Source: Alphaproteobacteria bacterium
GTDB lineage: Bacteria > Pseudomonadota > Alphaproteobacteria > Reyranellales > Reyranellaceae
Length of the DNA stretch: 64,000 bases
NCBI GenBank assembly: GCA_016869975.1
Contig: VGCZ01000011.1
Location: forward strand, 57,148 to 121,147
Direction: 5' to 3'
How positions within the stretch are numbered: the stretch's first letter is position 1; each line of letters opens with the position of its first letter. The translations under genes were made by a program, and so were the position numbers. A model generated the notes under the pieces. It saw only the letters and a list, made by a program, of their open reading frames with translations, had not been told where the DNA came from and did no database searches. Shown here one piece after another: positions 33,554 to 42,444 of the stretch.

Positions 33554-33949
33554 TCAGGCCCGTTCCTCCGGCAGGCCGCTCGCGCGCCAGCTCTCCGGAC
33601 CGGCATCGAAGCCGCCCACGACGTTGACCACGTCGGTATAGCCAGCGTCCTGCAGCGCCGCCTGCGCCTGCCCCGAGCGGATGCCCGATCTGCAGATCAG
33701 CGCGATCGGCCTGGTCGTGTCGCCGCCCGTCAGCGACCGGGTCGCGACGACGAACGCCGGGGCGTCGCCGGTCCAGTCGATCCACGCTGCACCGGCAGGC
33801 GCTCCCACTTGCGCGCGCTCCGGCGCGTGGCGCACATCGATCAGCAGCGTGCCGGCGGCCTGACGGCGATGCGCCTCGACCGGCGTGATCGTGGTAGTGG
33901 CGGGCGCCCCGGCACCCATGCCGAGCGTCGCCTTGATCTTCTCGAACAT
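33554..33949 (-). CDS. Single-domain rhodanese-like protein
   Basis: A 131-residue sulfurtransferase-fold protein. The active-site loop is ICRSGIRSGQA with the catalytic Cys, and LLIDVRHAPER is the CH2A-like motif. There is no signal peptide, so it is cytoplasmic. It is convergent with the YHS gene and starts 6 bases downstream of the DUF3500 gene. Confidence 0.88.
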   Translation of the reverse strand: MFEKIKATLGMGAGAPATTTITPVEAHRRQAAGTLLIDVRHAPERAQVGAPAGAAWIDWTGDAPAFVVATRSLTGGDTTRPIALICRSGIRSGQAQAALQDAGYTDVVNVVGGFDAGPESWRASGLPEERA

Positions 33950-33955
33950 GGATTC

Positions 33956-35044
33956 CTACCGGTGCTGTCGCTTGTAGTGATCGGCCAGCATGTCGCGGCC
34001 GAAATCGGCGGCGAGGTCGCGCCACACCGAGTGGACATGGTTGGCGTTGTTCTGGGTGTTGTCGAGCTCGATCAAGGTCACCGGCCCGTGCAGACGGAAA
34101 TAGTAGGGCTGACCGTCGCCAGTCGACCCCGCCCAGGCGAAGCGGAGCTGATCGACGCCGCCTTCACGCAGCCGGCGCGTCTGCAGCGCCGCGATCTCGG
34201 GCGACAGCGCCTCGAGGAAGCCCGCGGCGATGCGCATCGCGCTGTCGCGATCCGCGGCGCTCATGCGCGCGAGCGCTACGCCGCGCGGCGCACCGATCTC
34301 CTGCTCGCGGCCCGGACCGGCGACGATGTCGCCGAAGGCGCGCTCAGCGATCGTCGCCTCGCGCCGCAAGGCCTCGGGCAGCGCGCGGATCAAGCCGCGG
34401 CCGGCATCCTCGACCGCGCCCATCAGCCGGAAGCCATCGCTGGCGCGCGCCGGATTGGCGCCCCAGAAGGCCGGCGTCACCGCCACTCGATCGGGGCCGA
34501 GCACCGTGAAGTGCAGCGACAGATGGTGGCCTTCGATGCGCCAGCCCCAGGGCACCGTGCCCGGCGTGCCGTAGATCGCGACGGCGTAGTTGTCGGGATC
34601 GCGCCACGCGCCCTCGCGCTCGCGCAGGATCGCTTCGAGCCGGCGCGTGCCTTCGACGCGCCGCATGCCGGTGTCGCCCAGACCGGCGTGCAGCAACGCC
34701 ATCGTCGCGGCGCTGACCGAGGTGCTCATGCCGCCGAACGGCAGGCCGGCACGGCGGCGCGGGATGTAGTGCCAATCCTCGCGCTGGGCGTGGAACGGCA
34801 GCACCAGCGCGCGGCGCTGGCGCTCGTCGGCCGCCGCGATCAGCGCCTGCGCCGTACGGGTCATGCGCTCGACGAGCTGCGCCCGACTGTCGCGCGGCGA
34901 CAAGCCAACCAGGAGACCCGACGCGGCGGCGCCGATCAGCGCGCGGCGCGTCGGGTGGTGATGGCCGTGGTGACGATGGTAGTGGTGATCGTGGTCCGCG
35001 TCGTCGTGATGGTGATGCGGACCGACGATCCCGTCATGCGGCAC
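33956..35044 (-). CDS. DUF3500 protein with His-rich N-terminus and Tat signal
   Basis: A 362-residue protein of the DUF3500 family. Family blocks include WGWRIEGHHLSLHFTV, VTPAFWGANPA, and at the C-terminus RLHGPVTLIELDNTQNNANHVHSVWRDL. The first 30 residues are packed with His (HHHHDDADHDHHYHRHHGHHH pattern, given here only in part by type). A twin-arginine signal (TRRALIGAAASGLLVGL) follows. Metal binding before or during export is inferred. The family's function is not established. Confidence 0.85.
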   Translation of the reverse strand: MPHDGIVGPHHHHDDADHDHHYHRHHGHHHPTRRALIGAAASGLLVGLSPRDSRAQLVERMTRTAQALIAAADERQRRALVLPFHAQREDWHYIPRRRAGLPFGGMSTSVSAATMALLHAGLGDTGMRRVEGTRRLEAILREREGAWRDPDNYAVAIYGTPGTVPWGWRIEGHHLSLHFTVLGPDRVAVTPAFWGANPARASDGFRLMGAVEDAGRGLIRALPEALRREATIAERAFGDIVAGPGREQEIGAPRGVALARMSAADRDSAMRIAAGFLEALSPEIAALQTRRLREGGVDQLRFAWAGSTGDGQPYYFRLHGPVTLIELDNTQNNANHVHSVWRDLAADFGRDMLADHYKRQHR

Positions 35045-35056
35045 GGCGCGGCCGGA

Positions 35057-35692
35057 CTACGCCGTGGGCTTGTACTTGATGGTGCAGCCATAGGCGCTGG
35101 TTGACGGCGTCGTGATCGGCTTGCCGGCCGCCAGCTCCGTCAGCGCGTCGCGCACATAGGGCTTGGCCTTGGGCACGTCGTCGACGCTGGTCGAGCGGAT
35201 GCTGTCGATGCCGCCCATGTAGACCAGCGCGCCCTTGGCATCGATGATGAACATGTGCGGCGTCACACGCGCGTCGTAGGCGCGGCCGATGATTCCGTCG
35301 GGGTCGAGGATCACGGCGCTGGGCGACGCGTCGCGGCTCTTGGTCAGCTCGTTGGCCTTGGCGGCGCTGACGAAGCCCTGCGAGCCCGGCTCCGAGGAAA
35401 TGATGGAGAGCCACACGCCGCCGGCCTTCACCACGTCCTTTTGGATCGCCTGCATGTTGGCCGAGCGGTAGTGCTTGGCGACAAAGGGGCACTCGTGGTT
35501 CGTCCACTCCAGCACGACAGTCTTGCCCTTGTAATCCGCCAGCGCGTGCTTCTTGCCATCGGTGCCCATGCCGGTGAAGGCCGGCGCCTGCTGGGCGATG
35601 ACCGGCTTGGCCGACAAGGCGGACGGCACGAGCAACGCGCCACCGGCGAGGACCAACGAGGCACGGCGGGTGAGGATCGGTGTGGACGTCAT
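35057..35692 (-). CDS. Exported thioredoxin-fold (redoxin) protein with single active-site Cys
   Basis: A 211-residue AhpC/TSA-fold protein. The N-terminus has a Tat-like signal (TRRASLVLAGGALLVPSALS). The active site is EWTNHECPFVAKHY, and the fold is closed by TPHMFIIDAKGALVY. It lies 13 bases before the DUF3500 gene, and the DsbD N-terminal domain gene lies upstream of it. The three genes look like an envelope redox or metal unit. Confidence 0.88.
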   Translation of the reverse strand: MTSTPILTRRASLVLAGGALLVPSALSAKPVIAQQAPAFTGMGTDGKKHALADYKGKTVVLEWTNHECPFVAKHYRSANMQAIQKDVVKAGGVWLSIISSEPGSQGFVSAAKANELTKSRDASPSAVILDPDGIIGRAYDARVTPHMFIIDAKGALVYMGGIDSIRSTSVDDVPKAKPYVRDALTELAAGKPITTPSTSAYGCTIKYKPTA

Positions 35693-35740
35693 GCGAAGCT
35701 CCTGTTGCGGAATGGGCAGACAACGCCTGTGGACACGACG

Positions 35741-36574
35741 CTAGCTTGGACCCGCTTTACGGGCCAGCACGTCGAAACGCCGTGTCTTTCGCCCGCCATC
35801 GGCGGCGATTTCGATCTCCAGCAGGCCGGGCAACTCGCTTGGCGTGCGGCCGCGCGCGTCGAACGGCGCGAGATCCAAGGCCAGGGATCCGCCCTCGACG
35901 TGGAAGGCTTGCTTCGCCGAATGGTCGACGACGTCACTCGGGTAGGGGAAGAAATAAGCCGCGATCGGTGCGCCGCCCAGCCTGGCGACGTCGATGGTCA
36001 GCCGCAGCCTGTCGCCGGCGCGCGTCAGGGTCGCCTCGACCGAAGGCGATGGTACGGGCTTCAGCGCCAGGGTCGCGGCGCTGGGCGGTCCGCCTGCCGC
36101 CAGATCGAGCGTGAACTTGCCAGCCTCCGGCACGCAGACCTTCTCGCAGACCAGCCAGGTCGCCTCGGCCTGGACGCGTGTGGCCCCAGCCGGCAGGGCC
36201 GCGTTGGCGACGAACATAACCTCGTCGTGGTGGCCGTAGCTGACGATGCCGCCGATATCGATGCGCTCCGGTGCCGGCCAGCCGACCAGCGCGATGCCGG
36301 CGCCGTCGGGCGTCGACAGCTTCAAGGTCGGCGGCTCGCCGGAATCGCCGGGATTGCGCCAGTAGGTATGCCAGCCCGGCTTCACGGCCATCCGCAGCCC
36401 GAGCGACACGCGCCCATCGTCGAGCCGGCCCAGCGCCACCAACTGCGCGCGCGTATGCGGCGTCACGACCGGCGGCGACACCGTCTCGGCGCTCGCTCCA
36501 CCAGTCCCGAAGGCGTATAGGGTGCCAACCGCCGCACCCAGGACAACGTATCTGCGCTTCATCCCGACCATCAT
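35741..36574 (-). CDS. Free-standing DsbD/ScsB N-terminal-domain protein, exported
   Basis: A 277-residue periplasmic protein. It matches the N-terminal domain of the DsbD-type reductase at 25167: LGLRMAVKPGWHTYWRNPGDSGEPPTL near the N-terminus and WLVCEKVCVPEAGKFTLDL with the two cysteines. It has a signal peptide but no membrane core or C-terminal thioredoxin domain. It might receive electrons from the full-length DsbD. Starts at 36574 or 36562 are both possible. Confidence 0.82.
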   Translation of the reverse strand: MMVGMKRRYVVLGAAVGTLYAFGTGGASAETVSPPVVTPHTRAQLVALGRLDDGRVSLGLRMAVKPGWHTYWRNPGDSGEPPTLKLSTPDGAGIALVGWPAPERIDIGGIVSYGHHDEVMFVANAALPAGATRVQAEATWLVCEKVCVPEAGKFTLDLAAGGPPSAATLALKPVPSPSVEATLTRAGDRLRLTIDVARLGGAPIAAYFFPYPSDVVDHSAKQAFHVEGGSLALDLAPFDARGRTPSELPGLLEIEIAADGGRKTRRFDVLARKAGPS

Positions 36575-36945
36575 CGCGGAAGCTGGCTCCAGACGCTTTT
36601 CAAGGATGCGTGACCACTGGTCAGGTCAGGGTCATACACATCCCGCCGATAGCATCTCGTCGGCGGCAGGGCCCTTGATCCAGTGCGTGTTTCCGGTTTC
36701 AGAGACACACAATGAGATAACATTCTTCTTTATAGATCAATGCCTTGAAGAGGTATCGCCAAAGCATCGCCGTACTTCTCGGACAGTTTGAATGATCGCT
36801 GAAACCGTCACGCCACGCAGGCGGCGGTGAAATTACCAACAGGCTTTTCCACATGCACCCCGGAGCCATTGTTCTCGCCGGCACGGTAGCTTCCGGTCAC
36901 CGGACCGCCAATATGTCCACCACGTACCCCGGTTCCGTTCACGCC
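36575..36945. other. Intergenic stretch before uvrC
   Basis: About 370 bases without a gene. The part from 36690 to 36800 is AT-richer than its surroundings, and short dyads occur (GACCACTGGTC near 36610; GTGTTTC/GAGACAC near 36688). It probably holds the promoters of the two divergent genes. I see no RNA gene or terminator. Confidence 0.5.
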
Positions 36946-38994
36946 ATGGCCGACCCGCTCGCCCCGACCCCGACGCCGCCCGGCCCCGACGATCCGTCGG
37001 CGGTCGCGACGCCGGCTGAGGTGGTCGCCGAGGTTGCATCAGAGGACCCCGCCGAGTCCGAGCTGGAGACGGCCGCGCCGGCCGAGGGCTCGCTGGCGGC
37101 CGGTACGGCGATGATCGCCGGCTATGTGAAGACCCTGCAGCGCAAGCCCGGCGTCTACCGCATGGTCGATCGCAAGGGCGAGGTGCTCTATGTTGGCAAG
37201 GCGCGCTCGCTGAAGAGCCGCGTCGCCAGCTATACCCAGCCCACCCGGCTCTCAGCCCGCCTGATGCGCATGGTGTCCGCGACGGCGAGCATGGAGTTCG
37301 TCGTCACCGGCAGCGAGGCCGAGGCGCTGCTGCTCGAGAACAATTTGATCAAGCGCTTCCGGCCGCGCTTCAACGTGCTGCTGCGCGACGACAAGTCATT
37401 CCCCTACATCGTCATCCGCCGCGACCATCCCTGGCCACAGCTCGCCAAGCACAGGGGCGCGCGCAACGCGCACGACGAGTATTTCGGCCCCTTCGCCTCC
37501 GCCGGCGCCGTGACGCACACGCTCTACACCTTGCAGCGCGCCTTCCCGATGCGCTCCTGCTCCGACTCGATCTTCTCCTCCCGTACGCGACCGTGCCTGC
37601 AGCACCAGATCAAGCGCTGCGTCGCGCCCTGCGTCAGCCGCGTCACGCCGGAGGAATACGAGACGCTGGTCGGAGAGGTGCGCGACTTTCTGTCGGGCCG
37701 TACGCGCCAGGTGCAGGAGACGCTGTCGCGGCGCATGGAAGAGGCCGCGACGGCGCTCGATTTTGAGAAGGCCGCGGTGTTCCGCGACCGCATCCGCGCG
37801 CTCACCGCGATCCAGGCGCACCAGACCATCGAGATGACGGGCATCGACGAAGCCGATGTCTTCGCCGCCTACGAGCAGGAAGGCCAGATCGGCGTGCAGG
37901 TGTTCTTCGTGCGCGCCAGCCAGAATCTCGGCAACCGCGCCTACTTCCCCATGCACGGCCGCGAGCTCTCGGCGCCCGACGTGCTGGAGAGTTTCATCGG
38001 CCAGTTCTACGACGGCCGCCCGCCACCCGCCGAGATCCTGGTCAGCCACGAGTTACCCGAGGCCGAGCTGCTCGCCGGCGCGCTGTCGATCGCCGCGGGC
38101 GAGCGAAAGGTCGAGATCGTCTGCCCCAAGCGCGGCACGCGCCGTGAGCTGATGGACCATGCGCTGACCAACGCGCGCGAGGCGCTGGGCCGGCGCCTCG
38201 CCGAGGGCAGCTCGCAGCGCAAGCTGCTCGACGGCGTGGCGCGAATCTTCGGGCTGGAGGCGCCGCCCGCGCGCATCGAGGTCTACGACAACAGCCACAT
38301 CCAGGGCAGCGACGCGATCGGCGCCATGATCGTCGCCGGACCGGAGGGCTTTACCAAGAACGCCTATCGCAAGTTCAACATCCGCACGGCGCTGGCGCCG
38401 GCGCAGCAGGACGCGGCCAACGAGGCCGGCGGGCCGCAAGATGGCGCGATCAGCGCCGGCGATGACTACGGCATGATGCGCGAGGTATTGACGCGGCGCT
38501 TCCAGCGCGCGTTGAAGGAGGACCCCGATCGCGAGGGCGGCAATTGGCCCGACCTGGTGATCATCGACGGTGGCGCCGGCCAGCTCACCCAGGCGCAGGC
38601 GGTGTTCGCCGAGCTGGGCATCACCGACGTGGCGCTGGTGTCGATCGCCAAGGGCCCGGACCGCGACGCCGGGCGCGAGCGCTTCTTCCAGCCGGACAAG
38701 GCGCCGTTTTCGCTGCAGCCGCGCGACCCGGTGCTGTATTTCCTGCAGCGCCTGCGCGACGAGGCGCACCGCTTCGCCATCGGCACGCATCGTGCGCGGC
38801 GCTCGGCGGGGCTGACCAAATCGGCGCTCGACGAGATCGCCGGTATCGGCGCGGCGCGCAAGCGCGCGTTGCTCCATCACTTCGGATCGGCGCGCGCCGT
38901 GGCCGCGGCGTCGCTGGACGATCTCGAGGCCGCGCCGGGAGTCTCCCGGACGATCGCCAAGAAAGTCCATGATCATTTCAGGAGCGGCGGATAG
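36946..38994 (+). CDS. uvrC: Excinuclease ABC subunit C
   Basis: Nucleotide excision repair nuclease that makes both incisions. Domains in order: a Pro/Glu-rich N-terminal extension, the GIY-YIG domain (KPGVYRMVDRKGEVLYVGKA), a Cys-containing region (SRTRPCLQHQIKRCVAPC), a UVR motif (ALDFEKAAVFRDRI), the RNase H-like nuclease domain (IEVYDNSHIQG, then DLVIIDGGAGQL), and C-terminal helix-hairpin-helix repeats. No start has a clear ribosome site: 36853, 36913 and 36946 are all in frame. It heads uvrC-pgsA-moaD-moaE. Confidence 0.95.
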   Translation: MADPLAPTPTPPGPDDPSAVATPAEVVAEVASEDPAESELETAAPAEGSLAAGTAMIAGYVKTLQRKPGVYRMVDRKGEVLYVGKARSLKSRVASYTQPTRLSARLMRMVSATASMEFVVTGSEAEALLLENNLIKRFRPRFNVLLRDDKSFPYIVIRRDHPWPQLAKHRGARNAHDEYFGPFASAGAVTHTLYTLQRAFPMRSCSDSIFSSRTRPCLQHQIKRCVAPCVSRVTPEEYETLVGEVRDFLSGRTRQVQETLSRRMEEAATALDFEKAAVFRDRIRALTAIQAHQTIEMTGIDEADVFAAYEQEGQIGVQVFFVRASQNLGNRAYFPMHGRELSAPDVLESFIGQFYDGRPPPAEILVSHELPEAELLAGALSIAAGERKVEIVCPKRGTRRELMDHALTNAREALGRRLAEGSSQRKLLDGVARIFGLEAPPARIEVYDNSHIQGSDAIGAMIVAGPEGFTKNAYRKFNIRTALAPAQQDAANEAGGPQDGAISAGDDYGMMREVLTRRFQRALKEDPDREGGNWPDLVIIDGGAGQLTQAQAVFAELGITDVALVSIAKGPDRDAGRERFFQPDKAPFSLQPRDPVLYFLQRLRDEAHRFAIGTHRARRSAGLTKSALDEIAGIGAARKRALLHHFGSARAVAAASLDDLEAAPGVSRTIAKKVHDHFRSGG

Positions 38995-39013
38995 AGTCGC
39001 CCCGGTACGTACC

Positions 39014-39631
39014 ATGACGTTCAACCTGCCCAACGTTCTGACGCTGTCGCGAATCGCCGCGATCCCGGTGGTCATCGCCTGCTTCTGGCTCGACAGCTGG
39101 ATGGGCCACGATGGCACGCGCTGGGCGGCCGCCATCCTCTTTGCGGCAGCCAGCATCACCGACTATTTCGACGGCTGGCTGGCGCGGCGCTGGCAGCAGA
39201 TCTCCAAGCTCGGCCGCTTCCTCGATCCGATCGCCGACAAGCTGCTGGTCGCCGCCGTGCTGTTGATGCTGTGCGCCGTCGGCACGCTGCGCGGCGTGCA
39301 CATCCTGGCGGCGCTGATCATCCTCTGCCGCGAGGTGCTGGTCTCCGGCCTGCGCGAGTTCCTTGCCGAGCTGCGCATCGGCATGCCGGTGAGCAAGCTG
39401 GCGAAGTGGAAGACCGCCATCCAGATGCTGGCGCTTACCGTGCTGCTGGTCGGCGACGCCGGTCCGCCCTGGACAATGACCGCCGGGCTGGCGCTGCTGT
39501 GGGCCGCCGCCGGCCTCACGCTGATCACCGGCTACGACTACCTGCGCTCGGCGCTCGCCCACATGACCGAGACCGAACCACCGCCGCCGCGCGAGGCCAA
39601 ACCCAAGGTCGGCGGCGTGAGCGTGCCATGA
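39014..39631 (+). CDS. pgsA: CDP-diacylglycerol--glycerol-3-phosphate 3-phosphatidyltransferase
   Basis: Membrane enzyme of phosphatidylglycerol synthesis (205 residues). The N-terminus FNLPNVLTLSRI is usual for the family. The CDP-alcohol phosphotransferase motif is DGWLARRWQQISKLGRFLDP with its following PIADK, carrying the essential Asp residues. Four or five hydrophobic segments follow. It starts 19 bases after uvrC and overlaps moaD by four bases (ATGA). Confidence 0.94.
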   Translation: MTFNLPNVLTLSRIAAIPVVIACFWLDSWMGHDGTRWAAAILFAAASITDYFDGWLARRWQQISKLGRFLDPIADKLLVAAVLLMLCAVGTLRGVHILAALIILCREVLVSGLREFLAELRIGMPVSKLAKWKTAIQMLALTVLLVGDAGPPWTMTAGLALLWAAAGLTLITGYDYLRSALAHMTETEPPPPREAKPKVGGVSVP

Positions 39632-39879
39632 AAGTGAAATACTTCGCCTGGCTGCGGCAGAAGGTCGGCACGTCCGAGGAGGACGTCTCGCCGCCATCGG
39701 ACGTCGCCACCGTGCAGGACCTGGTGACCTGGCTCTCGGCGCAGAGCGCGCGCCACGCCGACGCCTTCTCCGAGGCCAAGGTCTTCGGCGCGGCGATCGA
39801 CAAGAAGGTCGCGACCTTCGCCACGCCGATCGCCGGCGCCAGCGAGGTCGCGTTCTTCCCGCCATTCACGGGCGGGTGA
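39628..39879 (+). CDS. moaD: Molybdopterin synthase sulfur carrier subunit
   Basis: Ubiquitin-fold sulfur carrier of molybdenum cofactor synthesis (83 residues). It starts MKVKYFAWLRQKVG and ends with the required Gly-Gly in PPFTGG. Translationally coupled to pgsA by ATGA and 3 bases from moaE. Confidence 0.93.
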   Translation: MKVKYFAWLRQKVGTSEEDVSPPSDVATVQDLVTWLSAQSARHADAFSEAKVFGAAIDKKVATFATPIAGASEVAFFPPFTGG

Positions 39880-39882
39880 CGC

Positions 39883-40350
39883 ATGAGCGTGCGCGTCCAG
39901 CGCGAGGATTTCGATGTCGGCGCCGAGCTCGCGGCGCTGGCCGCCGGCAACAAGCGCGTCGGGGCCATCACCAGCTTCGTCGGCCTGGTGCGCGACCTGC
40001 ATGTGCGCGAGGGCTATCACCGCGAAGCCGTGAGCGCGATGACGCTGGAGCACTATCCCGGCATGACCGAGACGGCGCTCGAGGAGATCGAGGCCGAGGC
40101 CAGCAAGCGCTGGCCGCTTGAGGCCACGCTGATCGTCCACCGCTATGGCCGGCTCGAACCCGGCGATCGCATCGTGCTGGTCGCCGTCGCCTCGCCGCAT
40201 CGCGAGGCCGCCTTCGAGGCCTGCCACTTCCTGATCGACTGGCTCAAGACCAAGGCGCCGTTCTGGAAGGTCGAGGACACGCCCAAAGGCGAGCAATGGG
40301 TCGGCGCGCACGAGGGCGACGACCAGGCGGCCAAGAAGTGGGAGCGCTGA
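39883..40350 (+). CDS. moaE: Molybdopterin synthase catalytic subunit
   Basis: Large subunit of molybdopterin synthase (155 residues), which inserts sulfur from MoaD into precursor Z. Landmarks are GAITSFVGLVRD, LEHYPGMTE, IVHRYGRLEPGD and the C-terminal APFWKVEDTPKGEQWVGA, which carries the catalytic Lys. It lies 3 bases after moaD. Confidence 0.95.
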   Translation: MSVRVQREDFDVGAELAALAAGNKRVGAITSFVGLVRDLHVREGYHREAVSAMTLEHYPGMTETALEEIEAEASKRWPLEATLIVHRYGRLEPGDRIVLVAVASPHREAAFEACHFLIDWLKTKAPFWKVEDTPKGEQWVGAHEGDDQAAKKWER

Positions 40351-40436
40351 CGCGCCGTCACGAGCGCGGGGCTGTCGCTCGCGGCTTGTTGGCTGCCTTC
40401 GGGCCGCGCCCTAAGCGCCATAGACCAAAGCCCTGC

Positions 40437-40796
40437 TCAAGGGTGATAGACCCGCACCGCCTTCAGTAGATCGCCATCCCATTCGAGGATCTCGACCACG
40501 CGATGCGGTGTGGCGTCGATGCCTGACGTGCGCAAGTACTCCATCGCCGACAGGGTCTCGCTCTCGACGACGTTGAGGAACTCGAAGCGCAGCCAGCCGA
40601 CGCGCTTGAACGCCCTGGTGGCGTAGGCGCGGATTTCGTCGCGGCCGTTGAGCGCCGTGCGACCGCCGAGCTCGGGCATCGCGGCGACGACCTTGGCGCT
40701 GTCATGCGTGCCACCCTCGGCGTAGAGCGCGGCGACGCGCTCGGCGTCGCCACTGTGCCACGCGTCGCGCCAGCCCAGAACGCGCGCGGAAATCAT
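40437..40796 (-). CDS. SnoaL/NTF2-like protein
   Basis: A 119-residue cone-shaped-barrel protein. The N-terminus RVLGWRDAWHSGDAERVAALYAEGGTHDS and the central GRDEIRAYATRAFKRVGWLRFEFL match the SnoaL-like polyketide cyclase or ketosteroid-isomerase-like fold. Function unknown. It overlaps the aminotransferase gene upstream by four bases (ATGA) and so is co-translated with it. Confidence 0.75.
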   Translation of the reverse strand: MISARVLGWRDAWHSGDAERVAALYAEGGTHDSAKVVAAMPELGGRTALNGRDEIRAYATRAFKRVGWLRFEFLNVVESETLSAMEYLRTSGIDATPHRVVEILEWDGDLLKAVRVYHP

Positions 40797-41725
40797 GCGG
40801 CGCGCCCCATCGGCTCGTCGACGAGGTGGTCGTTCTCGCCGAAGTCCTCGGCGTCCTCGCGCAGCACCAGGGCGGCGAAGTCGTCGATCAGCACCTTCGC
40901 CAGCTTGCCGACCTGATAGTGGCGGCCGTCGATCTCGCGCACCGGTGTGATCTCCGAGGCCGAGCCGGTGAGGAACACGTCGCTGGCGCGGGCGAGGTCT
41001 TGCGGCCACACCTCGCGCTCCTCGACCTCCAGACCGCGCGCGCGGCACAGCCCGATCACGGCGCGGCGCGTGATGCCGTCGAGGAAATTGTCCGGTCTGG
41101 GCGTGACGATCTTGCCGTCGATCGACAGGAAGATGTTGGCGCCGGTCGCTTCAGCGACACGGCCTTTCCAGTCCAGCATCAGCGCGTCGTCGAAGCCGGC
41201 GGCGATGGCGCGATCCTTCTCCAGGGTGCAGATCACGTAGAGGCGACCGCACTTGCTCTCGCCCGGCGCGCTCTGCGGTGACGGGCGGCGGAATTGCGCC
41301 ATGCGCAGGCGCACGCCGCGCAGGCGCGCCTCGCCGCTGAAGTAGTTCGGCCACGCCCAGGGCGCGATGGCGAGATGCGTCGCCGTGCCGAGGCCCGAGA
41401 CGCCCAGCGCTTCCGAGCCGCGCCAGGCGATCGGCCGCACATAGCCTTCGCTCAGCCCATTGGCCGCGACCACCGCGCGCGTCGCCTCGTCGATCTGCCG
41501 GCGTGTCCAGGGGATCACGAGGTCGACCAGCCGCGCCGAGCGCAGCAGGCGTGCGCTGTGCGCCGCCAGACGGAAGACCCGGCCGCCATAGATGCGTTCA
41601 CCTTCGAAGACCGAGGAGCCGTAATGCAGGGCATGGGTCAGCGCGTGCGCCCGCGCCTCGCGCCAAGGCACCAGTCGGCCATCCAGCCAGATCCAACCGT
41701 CGCGGTCGTCCATCGTTTCGATCAT
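40793..41725 (-). CDS. Branched-chain amino acid aminotransferase family protein
   Basis: Fold-type IV PLP aminotransferase of 310 residues. Seen are the N-terminal THALHYGSSVFEGERIYGG, the PLP-Lys in GESKCGRLYVICTLEKDRA, ALMLDWKGRVAEATGANIF, and the phosphate-binding GITRRAVIGL. This most resembles IlvE, but the segment after the lysine differs from classical IlvE (CGRLY in place of SGNY), so D-amino acid or aminodeoxychorismate-lyase-like activity is possible. ATG 41725 has a strong GGGAGA site. It is divergent from a marR gene. Confidence 0.85.
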   Translation of the reverse strand: MIETMDDRDGWIWLDGRLVPWREARAHALTHALHYGSSVFEGERIYGGRVFRLAAHSARLLRSARLVDLVIPWTRRQIDEATRAVVAANGLSEGYVRPIAWRGSEALGVSGLGTATHLAIAPWAWPNYFSGEARLRGVRLRMAQFRRPSPQSAPGESKCGRLYVICTLEKDRAIAAGFDDALMLDWKGRVAEATGANIFLSIDGKIVTPRPDNFLDGITRRAVIGLCRARGLEVEEREVWPQDLARASDVFLTGSASEITPVREIDGRHYQVGKLAKVLIDDFAALVLREDAEDFGENDHLVDEPMGRAA

Positions 41726-41796
41726 GACAATTCTCCCTTCGGAATTGTCCCGGTCGTTCCATCGGGAATCGCTCTGGGGCAACTTTCTGCCATAAT

Positions 41797-41838
41797 GTCA
41801 GTAATACAGACTATGTCAATATCACTGACTCATAGTCA
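41797..41838. promoter_or_regulatory. Palindromes between ilvE-like and marR genes
   Basis: GTCAGT at 41797-41802 and ACTGAC at 41824-41829 are complements on either side of an AT-rich core. TGACT-CAT-AGTCA at 41826-41838 is a second perfect dyad. They lie between divergent genes, about 100 bases before the marR start; probably MarR operators. Confidence 0.5.
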
Positions 41839-41935
41839 TCCCGGCAGCACTCATGACAAATCCCGTTTCGAACCTTTCCCGCATCGGTCCTATCGCCTAG
41901 GATCGCCACAATCCCGCACAATAATCAGATCAAGC

Positions 41936-42439
41936 ATGTCCGACGTCCGCGCCGCGCCGATTTCCATCCCGCCCTTCGTGCGCGACGACGATTTGCGCCA
42001 GAGCATCGAGCTCTTGTTCTTCGCCTACCGCGATTTCACCGGCGAGGCCGACCAGATGCTGGTGGCGGTGGGCTTCGGTCGCGCCCATCACCGTGCGATC
42101 TACTTCATCGGCCGCAACCCGGGCATCACCGTCGGCGGCCTGTTGCGCATCCTGAAGATCACCAAGCAGTCACTCTCCCGCGTGCTGCGCGAACTGATCG
42201 ACGGCGGCTACGTCTCGCAGGACACCGGCCGCAACGACCGCCGCCAGCGCCTGCTGGCGCTGACCGCGAAGGGCGAAGAGCTCGAGCGCGAGCTGACTGG
42301 CCGCCAGCGGGCGCGCTTTGCGCGCGCCTTCGGCGAGGCCGGCGCCGACGCCGTGGCCGGTTTCCGCCGCGTCATGCTGGGCATGCTCGACCGCGAGCAG
42401 CGGCCGGAGATCGAGCGGCACATCGGCGTGCGCCGCTAA
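41936..42439 (+). CDS. MarR family transcriptional regulator
   Basis: A 167-residue winged-helix regulator. The DNA-binding region is ITVGGLLRILKITKQSLSRVLRELIDGGYVSQDTGRNDRRQRLLALTAKG in family form (quoted in parts: recognition helix KITKQSLSRVL, wing GRNDRRQRLLAL). ATG 41936 gives a normal length. It lies 5 bases before a response regulator gene, which suggests a MarR-RR-HK transcription unit, and is divergent from the aminotransferase gene. Confidence 0.88.
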   Translation: MSDVRAAPISIPPFVRDDDLRQSIELLFFAYRDFTGEADQMLVAVGFGRAHHRAIYFIGRNPGITVGGLLRILKITKQSLSRVLRELIDGGYVSQDTGRNDRRQRLLALTAKGEELERELTGRQRARFARAFGEAGADAVAGFRRVMLGMLDREQRPEIERHIGVRR

Positions 42440-42444
42440 ACGAT

